A DNA stretch of 64,000 bases from contig NZ_VDHJ01000005.1 of assembly GCF_006334925.1 (NCBI RefSeq), forward strand, positions 124,001-188,000, read 5' to 3'. Below the pieces are notes generated by a model. It saw only the letters and a program-made list of their open reading frames with translations, was not told where the DNA came from and did not search any database. The position numbers and the translations under genes are program-made. This DNA comes from Corynebacterium tapiri (GTDB lineage: Bacteria; Actinomycetota; Actinomycetes; Mycobacteriales; Mycobacteriaceae). Positions 29,224-39,423 of this stretch are shown here, one piece after another. Every line of letters starts with the position of its first letter. The first letter of the stretch is position 1.

Positions 29224-29793
29224 CTATCCCGTCAATGAAGTGGTGTCGATGTTCTTGCGCAGCGTCGCAAGGGCCCGGTGCTGGGCAACGCGAACAGCCC
29301 CCGGGGTGCTCCCGACGATCTCCGCAGTCTCTTCCGCAGAAAGTCCCACGAAAATTCGCAAGATGAGGATGTCGCGTGCCTTGTCATTAAGACAATCGAG
29401 CAGAGCACGCACCCTGTTACTCCCGTCGAGTGTGAGCGCCGTCTCTTCTGGGTTGTGCCGCACGTCAACCTCGTCCGGCATCTCCTCCTGGGGAATAAGC
29501 CGGTCACGGGCGAGGGTGCGATGCGCATCCGCCACCTTGTTAAAGGCCACCCCATAGACAAAGGCCATGAATGGCTTTCCCTGGTCGGCATAAGTAGGAA
29601 GCGCGTTGTTTACAGCGAGACAGACGTCCTGCGCAACGTCTTCCGGCGTGGGGGATTTTCCGCCGCCGATGCGTGCGCGGGCGTACCGCAGCACTTTGGG
29701 ATAGATAAGCGAGATGAGTCGCTTGAGAGCACGACGGTCACCCTGGCGGGCGGCTGGCACCAAGGCTGCCAGCTCTTCGTCGAACTCACTCAC
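29224..29793 (-). CDS. sigD: ECF RNA polymerase sigma factor SigD
   Basis: 189 aa. Region 2 (about 25-95) has the RNAP-binding DVAQDVCLAV and the -10 reading segment PFMAFVYGVAFNKVADAHR. Region 4 (about 130-185) ends LSAEETAEIVGSTPGAVRVAQHRAL (helix-turn-helix). Followed 16 bp later by rsdA, its anti-sigma factor. Known in C. glutamicum as a regulator of cell-envelope integrity genes. Divergent from whiB3 across about 250 bp. Confidence 0.93.
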   Translation of the reverse strand: MSEFDEELAALVPAARQGDRRALKRLISLIYPKVLRYARARIGGGKSPTPEDVAQDVCLAVNNALPTYADQGKPFMAFVYGVAFNKVADAHRTLARDRLIPQEEMPDEVDVRHNPEETALTLDGSNRVRALLDCLNDKARDILILRIFVGLSAEETAEIVGSTPGAVRVAQHRALATLRKNIDTTSLTG

Positions 29794-30042
29794 GTCTACT
29801 TTTCCTCTATTTACGCATCTACTAGGTAATTGTCCACCCTATCCTTGCCAGGGCGCGGGGAGCCAATGAATAGATTTAACAAACGTTTAACCTTTGTAAT
29901 CCACCCAGCTCAGGACGGGTAAATCTCCTGCGTACGCGACCCGAGTGGGCAAAAGTCACGTTCTCTTAAAGTGTCGTTAACTCAAGAGGTTCACACTACA
30001 TCTCGTCATTTTTGCTCACCGAGCCCCAAGGAGTACTCCCCC

Positions 30043-30336
30043 ATGTCCCAGCCCCACCTGCTTCCCGGACCGAATGCAGACTTTTGGGACTGGCAATTGC
30101 ACGGTCTGTGCCGCGGCGAGGCTTCCGATGTGTTCTACCATCCCGACGGAGAGCGCGGGCGCGCCCGCAGCCAGCGCGAGAACCGCGCCAAGGCTATTTG
30201 CAACACCTGCCCGGTGATTGAGAACTGCCGCGAGCACGCGCTCCGTGTTGCTGAGCCCTACGGCATCTGGGGTGGCCTGTCCGAGTCCGAGCGCGTTGCC
30301 CTTCTGCGCAAGCGCCGCAGCCTCACCACCGTTTAG
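30043..30336 (+). CDS. whiB3: WhiB-family Fe-S transcriptional regulator (WhiB3 position)
   Basis: 97 aa. Four cluster-ligand cysteines are visible: Cys23, Cys53, Cys56 and Cys62 (C...CNTCPVIENC), followed by the GIWGGLSESE turn and a basic C-terminal tail (LLRKRRSL) for DNA contact. The ATG at 30043 has a perfect AAGGAG nine bases upstream. Its place between sigD and groEL1 is that of whiB3 in M. tuberculosis, a redox-responsive regulator of lipid and virulence genes; in C. glutamicum nomenclature this is one of the whc genes. Ends at a shared terminator with groEL1. Confidence 0.93.
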   Translation: MSQPHLLPGPNADFWDWQLHGLCRGEASDVFYHPDGERGRARSQRENRAKAICNTCPVIENCREHALRVAEPYGIWGGLSESERVALLRKRRSLTTV

Positions 30337-30347
30337 CTTCACATATC

Positions 30348-30379
30348 AAAGGCCCGCTGCCTTAGGCAGCGGGCCTTTT
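30348..30379. terminator. Bidirectional terminator between whiB3 and groEL1
   Basis: Perfect 14-bp stem AAAGGCCCGCTGCC / GGCAGCGGGCCTTT with a TTA loop and T-runs on both strands. It serves the convergent whiB3 and groES-groEL1 units. Confidence 0.92.
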
Positions 30380-30392
30380 AGGTTAACCACAC

Positions 30393-32024
<1,632 letters not shown>

Positions 32025-32041
32025 TCACGCCTTTCTGAAAA

Positions 32042-32341
32042 TTACTTCTCGACGACTGCGAGCAGGTCGCGGGCGCTGAGCAGCAGGTACTCCTGGCCGT
32101 CGTACTTCAGCTCGGTTCCGCCGTACTTGGAGAACACGACGGTGTCGCCCTCCTTGACGTCCACCGGAGCGCGGTTGCCGTTGTCATCCAGCTTGCCCGG
32201 GCCCACGGCGATAACGGTGGCCTCCTGCGGCTTCTCCTTAGCGGAGTCCGGGATAACCAGGCCGGAAGCGGTGGTGGTCTCGGCCTCGACGATCTGAACG
32301 AGGACCTTGTCTTCGAGCGGGCGGATGTTGACGTTAGCCAC
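32042..32341 (-). CDS. groES: Co-chaperonin GroES
   Basis: 99 aa, the heptameric lid of the GroEL chamber. N-terminus [16 protein letters not shown], mobile loop [17 protein letters not shown], roof region and C-terminal [14 protein letters not shown] are all as in the family. First gene of groES-groEL1, 23 bp before groEL1, with a CIRCE operator about 110 bp upstream. Confidence 0.96.
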   Translation of the reverse strand: MANVNIRPLEDKVLVQIVEAETTTASGLVIPDSAKEKPQEATVIAVGPGKLDDNGNRAPVDVKEGDTVVFSKYGGTELKYDGQEYLLLSARDLLAVVEK

Positions 32342-32449
32342 GGGTATTCCTTTCCACGGAAAAATTGCGTACAGATTGTTGTCCCGGTTGTGGGATTACG
32401 ACGCAGCCGTCGTCGCGGGTGAACAACTGAGTGCTTTCCATCAACCTGC

Positions 32450-32476
32450 CTAGCACTCTAGTGATACGAGTGCTAG
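32450..32476 (-). promoter_or_regulatory. CIRCE element (HrcA operator) of groES-groEL1
   Basis: CTAGCACTC-N9-GAGTGCTAG is a perfect 9-bp inverted repeat with the canonical 9-nt spacer; the CIRCE consensus is TTAGCACTC-N9-GAGTGCTAA. It lies between the tsaD end and the groES start. An extra half-site-like GAGTGCT occurs at about 32429. HrcA repression relieved by heat is the expected control. Confidence 0.92.
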
Positions 32477-32503
32477 CGCTCAACCTTGAGGTAGTGCCAG
32501 CAA

Positions 32504-33550
32504 TCACTCAACGACGGGGATGGATACTGCCAGGCCCGGAACAGTTGCCGCCGCCAGGGAGGATGGCCGGGCACCATCGCGAATCAGGGCGGCCCCCAAC
32601 GCTGCAATCATCACGCCGTTGTCGGTGCATAGGCGAAGAGGCGGGACGCGCAGTTGGATACCTGCATCCGCGCAGCGCTGCTCCAGGAGGGAACGCACCC
32701 GCGAGTTGGCCGCTACTCCCCCGCCCAGCAGCACGGTCTTCGCGCCGACTTCTTGGGCGGCCCGGACCGTCTTGAAGCTGACCACGTCGGCCACCGCCTC
32801 TTGGAAGGACGCACAGACATCCTCCACACTGATCACGCGCCCCTCGGCCTCGGCGGTCTCAATGTAGCGCGCCACGGCGGTCTTGAGTCCTGAGAAGGAG
32901 AAATCGTGGCGATGCTCACTGTGATGGTCGTTGCCCTTCATCAGGCCGCGCGGAAACGCGATGGCCTGGGGATTTCCTCGCTGGGCCAGCTTGTCGATCA
33001 CGGGCCCACCCGGGTATCCCAGGTGCAAGAGGCGGGCAACTTTGTCATAGGCCTCGCCAGCGGCGTCGTCAAGCGTCGAACCAATCTCCCGCATGGGCTT
33101 TCCCACGCTGGTGACCTCGAGGATCTGGGTGTGACCGCCGGAGACCAACAACGCGACGCAGTGGTCCAGTTCCTCACCGTCGAGCGTTGCGACGGCGACG
33201 TGCCCACCGAGGTGGTTGACTCCGTAGAAATCAACTCCCCAGCCGGCGGCGTACCCCTTGGCCGCGGCAGCCCCCACGAGTAGAGCGCCGGCCAGGCCCG
33301 GGCCAACCGTGGCGACGACAGCATCGGGCTTGGCGATCCCCGCCTCACGCATCGCAGCGTCCATGACGTGCGGCATGGCCTCCAGATGCGCGCGGGAGGC
33401 GATCTCCGGCACCACGCCGCCAAAGGCAGCGTGCTCCCCCATCGAGGACGCGACCTGGTCCGCGAGGACGCGAACGTGGCCGTCGTCGGAAAGTTCGACG
33501 ATGCCAACGCCCGTCTCGTCACACGAAGACTCGATACCCAGAATGATCAT
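32504..33550 (-). CDS. tsaD: tRNA t6A threonylcarbamoyltransferase TsaD
   Basis: 348 aa Kae1/Qri7 family ASKHA enzyme that transfers the threonylcarbamoyl group to A37 of ANN-decoding tRNAs, working with TsaB and TsaE. Motifs: [15 protein letters not shown] at the N-terminus, the metal-binding NHLGGHVAV, the nucleotide loops LVSGGHTQI and [17 protein letters not shown] overlap with rimI. The operon alr-tsaE-(160-aa membrane protein)-tsaB-rimI-tsaD is contiguous on the minus strand. Confidence 0.95.
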   Translation of the reverse strand: MIILGIESSCDETGVGIVELSDDGHVRVLADQVASSMGEHAAFGGVVPEIASRAHLEAMPHVMDAAMREAGIAKPDAVVATVGPGLAGALLVGAAAAKGYAAGWGVDFYGVNHLGGHVAVATLDGEELDHCVALLVSGGHTQILEVTSVGKPMREIGSTLDDAAGEAYDKVARLLHLGYPGGPVIDKLAQRGNPQAIAFPRGLMKGNDHHSEHRHDFSFSGLKTAVARYIETAEAEGRVISVEDVCASFQEAVADVVSFKTVRAAQEVGAKTVLLGGGVAANSRVRSLLEQRCADAGIQLRVPPLRLCTDNGVMIAALGAALIRDGARPSSLAAATVPGLAVSIPVVE

Positions 33551-34017
33551 TTTTCGCCTCCCGGTGCGGGGCGCAGCATGGTGAAAGCATCGGCCCCCGA
33601 GGGTTGGTAGTAGTTCTTGCGCACCCCAGTGATCTCGAAGCCGAGGCTTTGATACAGGGCGATGGCTGGCTCGTTATCGGTGCGAACCTCCAGGAACGTG
33701 GGCGCCTGAGCATCATCCGCAGCCCCCAGGAGCTGCGCCATGAGCTCCCGGGCAATGCCCCGACGCTGGAAAGCAGGATCGACCCCAATGGTGTGGATCT
33801 CGCACTCCAGATGCGGCGGCTTTCCCATCACCCCTACCCCGGCATAACCAAGGAGCTTTCCTTGCTCTTCCACCCCGAGATACAGGGTGTGCGGGAGACC
33901 CACCTCGGCGACGAAAGCTGAGGCCGGCCAGGGATTATCTCCCGGAAAGAGGATGGCCTCCAGCTCGGCGCAGCGCTCAGCGTCCGCGGGGGTAAGTTCC
34001 CGTACCTGCCAGCTCAC
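33547..34017 (-). CDS. rimI: Ribosomal protein S18-alanine N-acetyltransferase RimI
   Basis: 156-aa GNAT acetyltransferase. The acetyl-CoA loop is [15 protein letters not shown] (pattern Q/RxxGxA/G), and the C-terminal [22 protein letters not shown] is typical of RimI. It sits between tsaB and tsaD as in many actinobacteria. It overlaps both neighbours by 4 bp. The true substrate (S18 or another N-terminus) is not readable from sequence. Confidence 0.9.
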   Translation of the reverse strand: MSWQVRELTPADAERCAELEAILFPGDNPWPASAFVAEVGLPHTLYLGVEEQGKLLGYAGVGVMGKPPHLECEIHTIGVDPAFQRRGIARELMAQLLGAADDAQAPTFLEVRTDNEPAIALYQSLGFEITGVRKNYYQPSGADAFTMLRPAPGGEK

Positions 34018-34673
34018 AGCGAAACCTCGGGAATCGCGGCCGAGCGCGGTGAACGAGTGGGCACCACGGCGTCGGGGCGGCGAAGGTAAGCCGGGCGCAG
34101 CGGTTGCGGATCTGCTGTGAGGTCAGCGACCGCGACCAGCCACTGCGGCTGCAAGGTCACCTCGCGCTGGTCGACGTGGTTTGCGGGCAAGCGGTCCCCC
34201 AAGGCGGAGGGGATGAGGATTTCCCTGACGTCGGGCGAAAGCTCCAGGTCTTCCGGACGACAGACCGCCGGGCCGCCTATTCGCTGACCAGATTGGTAGG
34301 TGGCGTGGTAAATCTCCTTGCGCCGCGCGTCCGTGGCCACAAGGACGTGTTCTGCCGTTGCCGCCTGGGCGAGCGCGTCGAGGGTACAGACCCCGTGGAC
34401 GGGAATCTGCAACGCCTGCGCCAGGGCCTGGGCGGTTGACATGCCAACCCGCAACCCGGTGAAGGGGCCCGGCCCATAGCCGACCACGATCGCCTCCAGG
34501 TCCGACATGGGCAGACCGGCATGGTCCAGCGCATCGTCGATAGCCGGCACGAGCTGCTCGTTGTGCCCACGCGTCGCAGCGCTCACCGCACTGCCGAGCA
34601 CCTCCCCTGAGGCACTGTCGACAACCCCGACCACCAGATCACTGGTGGCTGTATCTACTGCTAAGACCTTCAC
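34014..34673 (-). CDS. tsaB: tRNA t6A synthesis scaffold TsaB
   Basis: 219 aa inactive ASKHA paralogue of TsaD that dimerises with it. N-terminal VLAVDTATSDLVVGVVD and the conserved VVGYGPGPFTGLRVGMSTAQALA are diagnostic. It lacks the metal-binding histidine motif of TsaD, as expected. ATGA overlap with rimI downstream; 20 bp after the small membrane protein gene. Confidence 0.93.
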   Translation of the reverse strand: MKVLAVDTATSDLVVGVVDSASGEVLGSAVSAATRGHNEQLVPAIDDALDHAGLPMSDLEAIVVGYGPGPFTGLRVGMSTAQALAQALQIPVHGVCTLDALAQAATAEHVLVATDARRKEIYHATYQSGQRIGGPAVCRPEDLELSPDVREILIPSALGDRLPANHVDQREVTLQPQWLVAVADLTADPQPLRPAYLRRPDAVVPTRSPRSAAIPEVSL

Positions 34674-34693
34674 GGGTCTTAAGAGTAACTGCC

Positions 34694-35167
34694 CTAGGCA
34701 GCGAGAACCCAGCCACCGTCCTCGGTCTTAGCCAACGGCAGCATCTGGACTGCGTTGAAGGGAGGAACCTGCGGGCCCGAGCACAGGTCAACCCGGTCAC
34801 GCGAGATGTGGTCCGCAGCCGAGGTGCCGTCCTCGCGGATGAGCAGGATGTAGTTGGAGTCCTGATCCACCTTGTCGGGCAGGCCTTCCGGAGCGGAGGG
34901 CAGGCCCAGCTGCTCGACGACCGATTCGGGGGTAGCTCGCGGGCACACCGCTGCTGCAGCCACAAACTCTTCGCCGTAAGCGTCCATGGGAGACACCGCA
35001 GTCAGGTGAAGGTGGGCGTCGTCAGCCGCGGCGACGGCGCGCTCAATTCCGCCGGTGGGTAAGGCAGCCTGGACAGGCGCACGCTGGGCAAGCGCCACCA
35101 GGCCGAGAATGGCAACGAGGAATCCGGCAATGATAATGCCGGCCAGGATTTTCAAGCTCTTAGTCAT
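34694..35167 (-). CDS. Membrane-anchored hypothetical protein in the tsa operon
   Basis: About 157 aa. One N-terminal membrane segment (about 8-28, AGIIIAGFLVAILGLVALA) is followed by an extracytoplasmic domain with two cysteines (AAVCPRATP and VDLCSGPQV) that could pair. I recognise no family. The ATG at 35167 (MTKSLKILAG) directly precedes the membrane helix; an in-frame GTG at 35176 is possible. It is lodged between tsaB and tsaE, which otherwise adjoin in related genomes. Confidence 0.75.
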   Translation of the reverse strand: MTKSLKILAGIIIAGFLVAILGLVALAQRAPVQAALPTGGIERAVAAADDAHLHLTAVSPMDAYGEEFVAAAAVCPRATPESVVEQLGLPSAPEGLPDKVDQDSNYILLIREDGTSAADHISRDRVDLCSGPQVPPFNAVQMLPLAKTEDGGWVLAA

Positions 35168-35204
35168 CGCTGCCACTTTACCCCGCAGCGCGCGGCTGCG
35201 GGCC

Positions 35205-35663
35205 CTAACTAACGATCTCCCAGCTAAGCTCCCGCACGTCCTGCGAGCGATCCAGGGTGAGCACCAGGTGGTTGGTGCTCAGCTGCTCCATGAGGCCTTC
35301 ACCCCATTCCGCCACGACGACGGCCTCTGTCAGGTCCGTGTCCAAGTCCAGCGCGTCGATCTCGTCGAGTGGATCGGCCCCGGTGCTGCCCAAGCGGTAA
35401 GCGTCCACGTGGATTAGCGACGGTCCTCCCACCTCGCTGGGATGCTCTCGCGCGATCACGAAGGTCGGCGAGGTGACCCTTCCGCTCACCCGCATCCCAC
35501 GGGCGATGCCTTGCGTAAGGGTTGTCTTTCCTGCCCCGACCGGGCCCTTGAGGATCACCAGGTCACCCGCCTCGAGCGCAGCGCCCAGCTGCTCGCCGAA
35601 CGCCTGGGTCTCGGCGGCGGTGGCACACATCACGTGCCCCTGAGGGGGAAATTCGGGCTTCAC
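35205..35663 (-). CDS. tsaE: tRNA t6A synthesis ATPase TsaE
   Basis: 152-aa P-loop protein. Walker A is LKGPVGAGKTTLTQGIARG, with TSPTFVIAREH downstream and the conserved HVDAYRLG and VVAEWGEGL motifs of the family. It hydrolyses ATP to drive the TsaB-TsaD cycle. It directly abuts alr, its stop being one codon from the cluster's next gene. Confidence 0.93.
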   Translation of the reverse strand: MKPEFPPQGHVMCATAAETQAFGEQLGAALEAGDLVILKGPVGAGKTTLTQGIARGMRVSGRVTSPTFVIAREHPSEVGGPSLIHVDAYRLGSTGADPLDEIDALDLDTDLTEAVVVAEWGEGLMEQLSTNHLVLTLDRSQDVRELSWEIVS

Positions 35664-36746
35664 TTAACTCTCCCTGTACTCGCGAACAGTGCGCCCCTTG
35701 GGCAGGCAGGCGACTTCGTAGGAGATGGTACCCAGGCGATCTGCCAGATCCTCTGCTCCCATGCCACCGGCTCCCATGATGATCGCGGTATCCCCCGGCG
35801 CGACGGCCTGCGGATTATCGCCTAGATCCACCACTATCTGATCCATGCACACCCGTCCGACCTGCTGATAGCGCCGTCCCCCAATGGTGACCTCCAGCTT
35901 TCCTTGAGCAGCGCGCGGTACTCCATCGGCGTATCCCGCTGGAATCAGGCCAACAAACCCATGCCGGTCAAAGGTGTGGGTGTAGCCATAGCTCACGCTA
36001 TCTCCGGGAGCCACGGGCTTGACGGAAATAACGTCTGCCTGCCAACTCATCGCCGGGTGCAGGTTCCAATCGCCCGGCAAAGGGTCGAGCCCGTAGAGAG
36101 CCAGCCCCACGCGCACCTGGTCATAGTGCAGGTCGGGGTTTACCAGCGTGGCTGCTGAATTAGCCAGGTGATTACACGGCAGCGCAAAACCCATCTCGCG
36201 CCCCACCGAAATCGCCCGCTCGAAGGCCGCCTTTTGCTCCCCGTTTGCTGGGTGTGTGGGCTCATCCGCGCATGCGCAATGCGACATCACCCCGGTCACG
36301 CTGAGGTGCTGTGCCTGCCGCGCCAGCTCAAAGGCTCGCTCCCACAGCCGCTCCTCTATCCCAGAGCGATGCATGCCCGTTTCCACCTTGAAGCAGATCT
36401 TCGCTGGAATCTGCGCTTCCACCAGGTACTTCAGGTGCTGAAGGCTAGGAACAGCGAGCTCGATACCCGCTGCCAGGGCCTCCTCCACAGGGCCGTGCGG
36501 AGTCCACAACCACGCAAGTATGGGCTTGTCGACGCCCGCCAGGCGCAGCTCGATAGCTTCGTCCAACGTGGCTACCCCGATGGCGTCGATCCCGCGCACA
36601 GATCGTGCGACCTGCACAGCGCCGTGGTTATAGGCGTCTGCCTTGAGCACGGCCATCAACCGCACGCCAGGGCTGAGCGTTCCCCGAATCTGCTCGATGT
36701 TGTGCTGGATCGCTTCGAGGTCAATGACGGTGCGCAGCTGGTTCAT
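35664..36746 (-). CDS. alr: Alanine racemase Alr
   Basis: 360-aa PLP enzyme making D-alanine for peptidoglycan. The lysine that binds PLP is Lys35 in AVLKADAYNHG. The second catalytic residue is the Tyr in VSYGYTHTF, and the C-terminal beta domain has GRVCMDQIVVDLG. First gene of the minus-strand alr-tsaE-...-tsaD unit, divergent from the hydrolase-like gene. Confidence 0.95.
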   Translation of the reverse strand: MNQLRTVIDLEAIQHNIEQIRGTLSPGVRLMAVLKADAYNHGAVQVARSVRGIDAIGVATLDEAIELRLAGVDKPILAWLWTPHGPVEEALAAGIELAVPSLQHLKYLVEAQIPAKICFKVETGMHRSGIEERLWERAFELARQAQHLSVTGVMSHCACADEPTHPANGEQKAAFERAISVGREMGFALPCNHLANSAATLVNPDLHYDQVRVGLALYGLDPLPGDWNLHPAMSWQADVISVKPVAPGDSVSYGYTHTFDRHGFVGLIPAGYADGVPRAAQGKLEVTIGGRRYQQVGRVCMDQIVVDLGDNPQAVAPGDTAIIMGAGGMGAEDLADRLGTISYEVACLPKGRTVREYRES

Positions 36747-36887
36747 CGCACTACACCTGCTCGAGGCGCATTTTCCGTGGTGATAAACCCGAGACCTTCA
36801 CACATATTTGCTCAGAGTAGTCCAGGGCAGCGCCATCGGGGAGATCCTGTCAGCCTTAACCAGGTCGTATGCATTACTGTGTAAGGC

Positions 36888-37706
36888 GTGTCTGCGAACT
36901 TGAAGAAGCACCTGGCTCAATTGTCCAAGCGTGGTCCGCACCGCGTCCTGGTCGGCGATCTTGCATACGCCGGTATCGACGGAACGGTGTACACCCCGGC
37001 AGAAGGTAATGGCCTTCCTGCCGTGGCGTTTGGGCATGACTGGATGAAGTCGCCGAAGAAGTACCACGCGACGCTGCGCCACCTGGCCAGCTGGGGCATC
37101 GTGGTTGCGGCTCCAAACACGGAGACCGGAATCAACCCCGACCACATGGGCCTGGCGGCCGACCTTGAGTCCACTCTGCAAATCCTGGGCGGTGTGCGCT
37201 TGGGACACGGCAACGCCACGGTCAACCCGGGGCGCATGGGCCTGGCTGGCCACGGCATGGGCGCTGGCGCAGCTGTGCTTGCAGCCACCAACAACGAGCG
37301 TTGCTCCGCCGTCGCGGCCATCCTTCCCGCCGAGGTCTCCCCCTCGTCCTACGCGGCCGCGCAGAACGTGCACGTTCCGGGTCTGGTTCTTGGCTCTGGA
37401 ACCGGTGGACTGTTCGGTTCCGGAAACCCCGCCAAGCTGGCGCACAACTGGGCAGGCGAGGTTGCCTACCGCGAGGTCAGCGGCATTAACCAGCAGAGCT
37501 TTAGTGAGGACACGCTGTTCAAGCTCGCAGTGGGAATGGGCTGGCCCCAGATGGCTGGCCAGGAACGCATCCGTGGCCTGGTCACGGGTTACCTCCTCTA
37601 CACCCTGGCGGGTGAGAAGAAGTACTCCGACTTTGCCGAGCAGGATGCAACCGCTCCCAAGGTAGAGAGTTTCTTCGGCGACGAGCTCGCTAAGCGCGCC
37701 GACTAA
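36888..37706 (+). CDS. Alpha/beta-hydrolase fold protein with altered nucleophile elbow
   Basis: 272 aa. Fold markers of a PAF-acetylhydrolase/dienelactone-hydrolase-like protein are visible: oxyanion-side AVAFGHDWMKSPKKYH, WGIVVAAPNTE, and the elbow GLAGHGMGAGAAVLA. The elbow reads Gly121-His-Gly123-Met-Gly, so the usual catalytic serine (GxSxG) is glycine. It is therefore unlikely to be a normal serine esterase. It occupies the Rv3438-like position next to ESX-associated genes. GTG start with no signal peptide, so cytoplasmic. Its terminator lies inside the convergent small gene that overlaps it by 4 bp. Confidence 0.78.
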   Translation: MSANLKKHLAQLSKRGPHRVLVGDLAYAGIDGTVYTPAEGNGLPAVAFGHDWMKSPKKYHATLRHLASWGIVVAAPNTETGINPDHMGLAADLESTLQILGGVRLGHGNATVNPGRMGLAGHGMGAGAAVLAATNNERCSAVAAILPAEVSPSSYAAAQNVHVPGLVLGSGTGGLFGSGNPAKLAHNWAGEVAYREVSGINQQSFSEDTLFKLAVGMGWPQMAGQERIRGLVTGYLLYTLAGEKKYSDFAEQDATAPKVESFFGDELAKRAD

Positions 37707-37927
37707 GCCCACTCCCCGCGACGCAGCACACTGCGGACCTGCCCCGATCCCCGCCGAACGGAATTCGCCGGGGTCGGGGTTTTGCTATGCGCACGCTGGT
37801 TGCGCGGATTGCGCGCTGCCTCTTCCACCGTGCGCTGAGCTTGAGCTAGATTCTGCTCGAACTCAAGGAGCCGCGCGGTGGTGCGCTCCCGAAACTGCCG
37901 AGCAAACTCTTCGAATTCGTTCACCAC
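37703..37927 (-). CDS. Small coiled-coil basic protein downstream of the Cys/Pro-rich protein
   Basis: 74 aa. Residues 1-40 form a probable amphipathic helix (FARQFRERTTARLLEFEQNL) and the rest is a basic disordered tail rich in Arg, Asn and Pro. No family recognised. It overlaps the preceding 500-aa gene by 7 bp on the same strand, which supports it being a real third gene of that unit. It overlaps the convergent hydrolase stop by 4 bp, and a strong plus-strand terminator hairpin lies inside its coding sequence. Confidence 0.6.
   Translation of the reverse strand: MVNEFEEFARQFRERTTARLLEFEQNLAQAQRTVEEAARNPRNQRAHSKTPTPANSVRRGSGQVRSVLRRGEWA
37742..37783 (+). terminator. Plus-strand terminator inside an opposite-strand gene
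   Basis: Left arm CCCCGATCCCCGCCGAA and right arm TTCGCCGGGGTCGGGG pair over about 15 bp with one bulge and one mismatch, followed by TTTT. It serves the hydrolase gene ending at 37706 but is embedded in codons of the minus-strand 74-aa gene. Confidence 0.8.
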
Positions 37928-39423
37928 TTACCTACCTTTCGTGCGCGCGGAGACTGCTCTGGTTCTGGTTCTGCAGGTGGTTCAGGCTCCGGCATGGGAG
38001 CAGGCTCTGGTGCCGGCGGCACTTCCGCTTGGGCAGGCTGTGCCACGTGCGCCAGTTTTTCCGGTGGTGGTGTTGGCTCCTTTACCTCGGCTAGTTCGGG
38101 CGGGGACGGCAGGACGCCATCGGGATTGGTGACTGGTTCAGGTGCTGGTTCAGGCTCTGGCTCTGGTTCAGGCTCTGGTGCGGGTGGTGGGCAATCTTGT
38201 GGTTCGGGAGCTGGTTCGCATTCCATCGCCTCGACAGCTTCGAGCAGGCACCCTTCGGCCAAGACTGCCCCGGCCAGCAGCACGGCTGCTCCGGCAACAG
38301 CTAGGGTGCCGATTGCTGCATCGGTAGAGATCGAACACGACGCCTCCACGCAGACGTTTCCAGAGACCGCGAGGGAACTTGCTGGCTCAACAGTCACGCA
38401 CTCGGAACTCTCGCACGAGACCGGAACTGGCGGACAGGCGGGTGGCACCGCGGCTGCCGGTTGCATCGGGGGTTGGAGGGGTGGCTGGACGGGTGGCTGG
38501 ACGGGTGGGCACACCGGATTCGATTGTGGGCCTGGTGCGGGAGGCGCGGCTGCCGGCTGTGTCGGCGGCTCCACGGCAGGCGGCTCGACGGCAGGCGGGC
38601 ACACCGGTTGCGGTGTGACGGTGACCGGCTGCGTCGGTGGGGCCGGAGGTGCTGGCGAAGGTGTTGGCGAGACCTCTGGCGGGGCGGGCGGTGAGGACGG
38701 TGAGGGCGGACATGCTGGTGTGGCAGCCGCTGGTTGCGCACACGCGGTTTGCGTCGCGGGTTCTGCCTTCGCACACGCCGGCGGAGGTACTGGTGGCGTC
38801 GATTCCTGCTGTTCACAGTGCTCCTCGCAGATACCTGCACAGGTATCAAAGCACTTGGCAATCATCTGATCCCGGTCCTGACACGTGCTCATGGCGCTGT
38901 GCAGGGTGTCCTCGATAAGGGAGGCTCCGACCGAGATGATCGTTCCGGCTAGCATCCCCACCGGATTCGCGCGCAGAACCATGGTGAGCGCCTGAAGCAT
39001 GGGAAGAGCAGCCAGTAAAAGCTCCTGGATACCCAGGCAGGAGTCGTCGACGATCGTGTCAACCGCCGTGCAGCACTCATCAACCTTGGTGGTTACGCGG
39101 TCCGCGCTTTCACGCTCGCGCTGGTAATTTTCGTCCTCCTTGGTCAAGGCCTCGGTGATCAGCCCACCAGCAACCCCGATGGCCAGGTTTGCGGCCAGCC
39201 CGACCAGCCCAGTTCCAGGTCGCATGTGTCCCCCACCGCGTGCCGCCACGAGGCTGGCCTCGCGGATGGCGGAGGTGTCTATGCCGTCGATTGCGCGGAT
39301 GGCGTGAGCGAGCTGGTCCGGCGCCACCGAGGGGCCGCCATAGCGCCCGGCGGCGCTGACCTGAAAACCAGCGACGGCAGAAGAGAATTCCTGCGCTAGG
39401 TGTGCAGCCTGAGCAGCCTTCAT
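37921..39423 (-). CDS. Cys/Pro-rich membrane protein linked to ESX-4 (Rv3439c-like)
   Basis: 500 aa. Residues 1-60 are helical and resemble the N-terminus of ESX-associated proteins. Hydrophobic stretches lie at about 76-93 and 138-172 (LLLAALPMLQALTMVL..PVGMLAGTIISVGASLI). A dense cysteine cluster follows (DECCTAVDTIVDDSC at about 115-130 and CFDTCAGICEEHCEQQ at about 192-208). A long Pro/Cys-rich region fills about 210-350, a third hydrophobic segment about 375-395, and a Glu-Pro repeat tail the rest. No signal peptide. It overlaps the preceding 101-aa gene by 4 bp. Position and alanine/proline-rich character match Rv3439c of M. tuberculosis, as I recall it. Function unknown. Confidence 0.78.
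   Translation of the reverse strand: MKAAQAAHLAQEFSSAVAGFQVSAAGRYGGPSVAPDQLAHAIRAIDGIDTSAIREASLVAARGGGHMRPGTGLVGLAANLAIGVAGGLITEALTKEDENYQRERESADRVTTKVDECCTAVDTIVDDSCLGIQELLLAALPMLQALTMVLRANPVGMLAGTIISVGASLIEDTLHSAMSTCQDRDQMIAKCFDTCAGICEEHCEQQESTPPVPPPACAKAEPATQTACAQPAAATPACPPSPSSPPAPPEVSPTPSPAPPAPPTQPVTVTPQPVCPPAVEPPAVEPPTQPAAAPPAPGPQSNPVCPPVQPPVQPPLQPPMQPAAAVPPACPPVPVSCESSECVTVEPASSLAVSGNVCVEASCSISTDAAIGTLAVAGAAVLLAGAVLAEGCLLEAVEAMECEPAPEPQDCPPPAPEPEPEPEPEPAPEPVTNPDGVLPSPPELAEVKEPTPPPEKLAHVAQPAQAEVPPAPEPAPMPEPEPPAEPEPEQSPRARKVGKW
38128..38192 (-). repeat. Pro-Glu coding hexamer repeat
   Basis: Tandem GGTTCAGGY/GGCTCTGG units encode an alternating Glu-Pro/Ala-Pro run in the C-terminal tail of the 500-aa protein. 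It is low complexity and prone to in-frame length change. Confidence 0.7.

Noticed and set aside
38128..38192. CRISPR-like regular repeats
   Set aside because: The units are 6-12 bp, contiguous, and encode an in-frame Pro-Glu run; there are no spacers.
37994..38869. Gly/Ala/Ser-rich 291-aa plus-strand frame resembling a PE_PGRS or collagen-like protein
   Set aside because: It is the reverse complement of the Pro/Cys-rich region of the minus-strand 500-aa gene; its glycine richness comes from antisense proline codons.
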